NCBI GenBank assembly: GCA_041645435.1
Contig: JBAZQB010000003.1
Coordinates: 1-64,000, forward strand
Length of the DNA: 64,000 nucleotides
Reading direction: 5' to 3'
From: Methanoregula sp.
Lineage (GTDB): Archaea; Halobacteriota; Methanomicrobia; Methanomicrobiales; Methanospirillaceae
Below are positions 60,839 to 64,000 of the stretch, one piece after another (position 1 is the first letter of the stretch; each line of letters opens with the position of its first letter). A program made the translations under genes and the position numbers. The notes beneath the pieces were generated by a model. The model searched no databases. It was not told the DNA's origin and saw only the letters and a program-made list of their open reading frames with translations.

Positions 60839-61684
60839 CTACCCCAACTCAAACGTGGTCACGCCAAAAATCTCATCCAGCAGGAGAGGTACGGGATCCG
60901 GTGAAGTATAGAGCCGGGCGGTGTAAAAGACCGGGGTCATCTTCCGGTCCTGCACGAGCGCAACCGCAGCCGCATTCGGGACCGGGATATCGAGATAGAA
61001 CTGCTCGCCGGGAATTCCCGCAACAAGGCCATCGAGAATCCGTTCAGCGGTTGCCCGATCACGGGCGAAGAGCGGACCGATCTTGTGGCCCGTGTGACAG
61101 ACCCGCCGCACACCATACCCTACGATTTTCCCGTCACGGTCCAGCTGTGCCAGACCATAATGCTCCTTCTGCCGGATCCAGCACCGGAGGAACCGCTCGC
61201 GACGGGCCGGGAAGTGCGCCGCGTCATAGTCAGCCAGCGTGTCGAAATCCACATCACGTATCGGGGTGAGTCCCGCTGGCATTGCACCCCCGCCGACACC
61301 CTCGTACCGGGCATTGTTGTAGTGCAGGAAAAGGCCGCCGCTCTTCTCGTAATTGGCCACCATTGCGACCACGCCATCACAGCCCACAACGCGGGTGCCG
61401 GCATGCTGCATTGCGTACCGGTAGAGCTGCATCCCTATCCCCTTTGCACGGTAGGCCGGGTCGACGACAAAGAAGCCGTAAAACGAGAACCGGTCATCGT
61501 AGTTGACCACCGAAACCGTGCCCACGATCTTGCCGTCTGTTTCCGCACAGAAAAACCCCCCCGGATCAACGGCAGAGAAACATTCCGCATCAGAAAGACC
61601 GGGGTTCCAGCCCTCGTTCGCAGCCCACGCTACTGCGACAGCAACTTCCTCTCTTTTCATCACCCGGAACTGAATGCCAGCCAT
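60839..61684 (-). CDS. Two-domain GNAT acetyltransferase
   Basis: In this 281-residue protein, domain 1 (about 1-130) has the acetyl-CoA motif FFVVDPAYRAKGIGMQLYRY (about 71-90). Domain 2 (about 145-275) is a degenerate acetyltransferase of the YitH/HolE type (IVGYGVRRVCHTGHKIGPLFARD). The substrate is unknown. It is convergent with the toxin-antitoxin pair. Confidence 0.88.
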   Translation of the reverse strand: MAGIQFRVMKREEVAVAVAWAANEGWNPGLSDAECFSAVDPGGFFCAETDGKIVGTVSVVNYDDRFSFYGFFVVDPAYRAKGIGMQLYRYAMQHAGTRVVGCDGVVAMVANYEKSGGLFLHYNNARYEGVGGGAMPAGLTPIRDVDFDTLADYDAAHFPARRERFLRCWIRQKEHYGLAQLDRDGKIVGYGVRRVCHTGHKIGPLFARDRATAERILDGLVAGIPGEQFYLDIPVPNAAAVALVQDRKMTPVFYTARLYTSPDPVPLLLDEIFGVTTFELG

Positions 61685-61778
61685 TTTCCTATTCTCCTGT
61701 TACGGTTATTGGCAGGAAAGCTACATACACATGACGGTTTTTGACGGGGCCGGCGCATTTTTAAAATCCGAAAAAAAT

Positions 61779-61841
61779 AGGGGGTCAAGGGGATGCTCCC
61801 CTTGGGCTGCCTCCCCCTCTGGGGGAGAGAGGGGGTCACCC
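61779..61841. repeat. Dispersed GC-rich repeat, family 3, copy 2
   Basis: Near-perfect reverse complement of 18496-18560, 43 kb away. It carries the same three hairpins. It lies between the acetyltransferase gene and the CBS genes. Confidence 0.75.
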
Positions 61842-61931
61842 TCCTTACACCCGTAGTGAATAAACGAACAATAAGAGAAATCGGGTTTCAACGAAATCGA
61901 AAAATCCAAAAAAAGAAGTTATCGGATCGCC

Positions 61932-62708
61932 CTACATCGCATTGATCAGCGATCTGCGGGTGATGAGACCGAAGAGTTTGCCCTTGTCCATCACTGCTAT
62001 CGAGCTGATGTTCTTTTTTACCATCGTATCGATAACCCCGGAGACGGTAGCCGTACGTTCCACTGATAAGAGCGGAGCGCTCATGATGTCCTTGACAAGC
62101 AGGTTCCGGATCCGGTGGTCCTGGTGGTTGTCATCAACCGATTCGCGGAACTTGCGCATCGCAACCGCTACATCCGTCTCGGTGACAATGCCGGTGAACT
62201 TATCGTGCTCCGTAACCACGAACCGGGTGATGTTGTCATCCAGCATCCGGCGCCGCAGGTGGACTACCCGTTCGTTTGCTTCGATGGTGACGGCCTTTTC
62301 TACCACATCATCCATCCCGTTCTCCGGCTTGACTTTCTTGAGCAGGTCAACGGCACTAACCTGGCCGATGAGTTTGTGATCCCCGTCATATACCACAACC
62401 AGTTTGTAGCGCTGGAGCAGGGGGACGAGCACATTGACACTCTCATCAGGATAGACACTGGTGAAGTCTTCCTCAATTACACTTGATACATGGATTGAAG
62501 TCGGGGCGATATCGGAGTTCTGCTTGCTCCCCAGCTTCGCGGCGATTGCCTGCCTGGATACGGTGCCGATTACAGAGTTATTATTAACGGCTATCAGGGG
62601 GTCGATCCCTTCTGCCAGCATCTTATCGAGCGCTTCGGTGATCTTGGCCGATTTGGCTATGGTAGTCGGTTTTACCATTACATCTTTGATAAAAACTTCT
62701 TTTGTCAT
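61932..62708 (-). CDS. Four-CBS-domain protein (1 of 3 in tandem)
   Basis: This 258-residue protein is made of two CBS pairs (Bateman modules). CBS starts are visible at about residues 9 (DVMVKPTTIAKSAKI), 72 (HVSSVIEEDFTSVYPDESV), 130 (DVVEKAVTIEANERV) and 204 (DIMSAPLLSVERTATV), each ending in IT/V..D-like segments. CBS pairs bind adenosyl compounds (AMP, ATP or SAM) and act as energy or SAM sensors. No enzymatic domain is attached. It overlaps the next gene by 4 bp. Confidence 0.92.
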   Translation of the reverse strand: MTKEVFIKDVMVKPTTIAKSAKITEALDKMLAEGIDPLIAVNNNSVIGTVSRQAIAAKLGSKQNSDIAPTSIHVSSVIEEDFTSVYPDESVNVLVPLLQRYKLVVVYDGDHKLIGQVSAVDLLKKVKPENGMDDVVEKAVTIEANERVVHLRRRMLDDNITRFVVTEHDKFTGIVTETDVAVAMRKFRESVDDNHQDHRIRNLLVKDIMSAPLLSVERTATVSGVIDTMVKKNISSIAVMDKGKLFGLITRRSLINAM

Positions 62709-63553
62709 TTCGCCACTTCCTTTATAATATCATCGCGTTTTATGATCCCGGAAATCGTGTTGTTCTCCATGACAACAAGGCTGTTGACATGATGTCTGTC
62801 CATCAGTGCGATAGCGTCGGGGAGCCGGGTTTTTGCAGGTACCGTGATCACGGGACTGGTCATCACGTCTTCTGCAGTCACCGAGGCGACCATGAGCGAG
62901 CCCTGCCCGCCTGCCCCGTCCGCTTTGTCACGTCTCGTTATTGCTACGTCTTTTCCAACCACACCTGAAATCTTGGGCTCATCTTCATAGAATGCAAGGT
63001 TCGTTTCCGTGATGATTCCGGCAGGCTTGCCATCATCGTCCATCACCAGCACCTTGTCATTGCGTTCCCGCATCACGCTGATCACATGATCGAGCGAATG
63101 GTAGCGGCTGACCGTCACCACATCCTCCATCACGTCCCGGACCGGGAGGCTCAGGCGCCGGACAAGGACGGATTTCATCAGATCAGTCTTGGTGATGATC
63201 CCCACAACGGATCCTGCTTCAACCACCGGAACGCTGCTGATATTCTTCTCGGTAAACAGCTTAGCGATCTTCTCGATCCCGGTACCGGGATCGACAGTCA
63301 CGGGGTTTTCAGTGGCAAGGGCGCCCACCGGGATCCGGTCGAGCGGGCGCCGCCTCCATGCCGGTTCGCCCTGCTTCAGGCGGTAGGCAATATCCTTTTT
63401 TGTGAGTATTCCGGTCAGTTTCTGCTCTTCCATGACCAGGATGCGGGATATCTTGTGCCGCACCATCAGGTTCCGGGCATGGGCTACGGTTGCGTCAGGA
63501 GAGATGAAAAAGACCGGTGCGGTCATTACGTCGCGTGCGAACATGGCAGTCAT
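62705..63553 (-). CDS. Four-CBS-domain protein (2 of 3)
   Basis: This 282-residue protein has four CBS units starting at about 7 (DVMTAPVFFISPDATV), 78 (ATENPVTVDPGTGIEKI), 139 (DVMEDVVTVSRYHSL) and 222 (DVMTSPVITVPAKTRL). Intervening I..VIT.TD segments are well kept. The start overlaps the previous stop as ATGA. The products of the three genes could form a hetero-oligomer; targets are unknown. Confidence 0.92.
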   Translation of the reverse strand: MTAMFARDVMTAPVFFISPDATVAHARNLMVRHKISRILVMEEQKLTGILTKKDIAYRLKQGEPAWRRRPLDRIPVGALATENPVTVDPGTGIEKIAKLFTEKNISSVPVVEAGSVVGIITKTDLMKSVLVRRLSLPVRDVMEDVVTVSRYHSLDHVISVMRERNDKVLVMDDDGKPAGIITETNLAFYEDEPKISGVVGKDVAITRRDKADGAGGQGSLMVASVTAEDVMTSPVITVPAKTRLPDAIALMDRHHVNSLVVMENNTISGIIKRDDIIKEVAK

Positions 63554-64000
63554 CCCCTCGCAAATGCCCGGACCAGATCGAACTCGGTCACAAGCCCGAT
63601 CAGCCGGGAATCCTCAATCACCGGTAATGCCCCGATATTCTTTGCAAGCATCTCCCGGGCTGCTTCATTAATGCTCTTTTCCGGAGTAGTTGTGATAAGA
63701 TTTCCCTTAATCAGTGTCCTGACGGGCAGTCCCATCACTTCCGAGATATTCCCGGTGGTCAGCCGCGAGAAGACTTCCCGGCTGCCGAGATAGCACATCA
63801 GGTCAGTTGCCGTAACAATGCCGTACACGACATCGTCGCTCACTACCGGTAACCGGCGGAGCCGGTATTTCGTCATGTCATGGGCGACTGTTTCTATCGG
63901 GCAGTCCGGCGCAGTCACCCGCAGGGACGTACTCATCACATCTTCGACCTTGAGCGAACTCTGCTGTGCCCCCAGCACCCGCATCACATCCCGTTCAGTT
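63550..64000 (-). CDS. CBS-domain protein (3 of 3), N-terminus outside window
   Basis: The frame has no start inside the window: the codons before 63987 read TERDVMRVLGAQ, a typical end of a CBS unit, so the gene extends beyond position 64000. Two further CBS units are visible, starting DVMSTSLRVTAPDCPIE and EVMGLPVRTLIKGN, and the chain ends with ..EFDLVRAFARG. It overlaps the downstream CBS gene by 4 bp. An internal GTG or ATG at 63987/63984 should not be taken as the start. Confidence 0.88.
   Translation of the reverse strand, partial: TERDVMRVLGAQQSSLKVEDVMSTSLRVTAPDCPIETVAHDMTKYRLRRLPVVSDDVVYGIVTATDLMCYLGSREVFSRLTTGNISEVMGLPVRTLIKGNLITTTPEKSINEAAREMLAKNIGALPVIEDSRLIGLVTEFDLVRAFARG

Overview
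The window comes from a methanogenic archaeon, most likely of the order Methanomicrobiales (Methanoregula-like). The order-level call is an inference from content. It rests on an archaeal 16S rRNA 5' end, coenzyme F420 genes (cofC, cofE, cofG), an archaeal ribosomal/RNA-polymerase/isoprenoid supercluster, an iron-sulfur RpoD, bacterial-type SMC/ScpA, and surface proteins of types common in that order (PEGA, CARDB, and an S-layer-like domain in a lipoprotein). TATA boxes are archaeal, and several genes appear leaderless or nearly so.

Layout: 1-870 holds the 5' end of a 16S rRNA gene (minus strand) and three tandem copies of its promoter about 148 bp apart. 870-3184 is gene-poor, with one lipoprotein and two tandem inverted-repeat-bounded units. 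3185-9380 holds a PEGA surface protein and a solute-binding protein/sensor kinase pair that lies between two copies of an intergenic repeat. 9458-14342 is the smc-scpA condensin operon. 14725-18401 is a one-carbon/cofactor operon, glyA-folD-(folP-like)-cofE. 19106-25642 carries RNase III, cofC, an effector-binding protein, a membrane ferredoxin, a soluble histidine kinase, cofG, purC, a ferredoxin:thioredoxin reductase subunit and a deoxyinosine glycosylase. 25650-34338 is a mixed stretch: ABC1 kinase, lipoproteins, an orphan DNA methyltransferase, acetyltransferase, HdeD, UbiA-type prenyltransferase and a YgjP-type peptidase.

34416-39553 is a six-gene minus-strand operon: PadR, DUF1700, an adhesin-like LiaF-type protein, a CARDB-type surface protein, and a MacB-like ABC permease and ATPase. 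Its promoter has a perfect 21-bp palindrome and a long self-complementary leader. 39760-45651 looks like an accessory region. It has AT-rich orphan genes, a CDF transporter with a degenerate metal site, an array of 25-bp periodic palindromic repeats, a shortened HicB, an AlbA_2/Schlafen-type ATP-binding protein, and several copies of a dispersed double-hairpin repeat.

45812-59470 is the conserved archaeal supercluster on the minus strand. It runs tRNA-Ser, rpsM, rpsD, rpsK, rpoD, rpl18e, rplM, rpsI, rpoN, tRNA-Pro, rpoK, eno, rpsB, MEMO, mevalonate kinase, isopentenyl phosphate kinase, type 2 IPP isomerase, RNase J, prenyl diphosphate synthase, gltX. It couples translation and transcription machinery to archaeal lipid precursor synthesis. 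The right end holds a GC-rich repeat zone, an AbrB/RelE-type toxin-antitoxin pair with a palindromic operator, a two-domain acetyltransferase and three overlapping CBS-domain genes, the last cut by the window edge.

The most unusual features are non-coding: the 25-bp array at 41494-42069, the dispersed hairpin families, and the structured leader of the padR operon.
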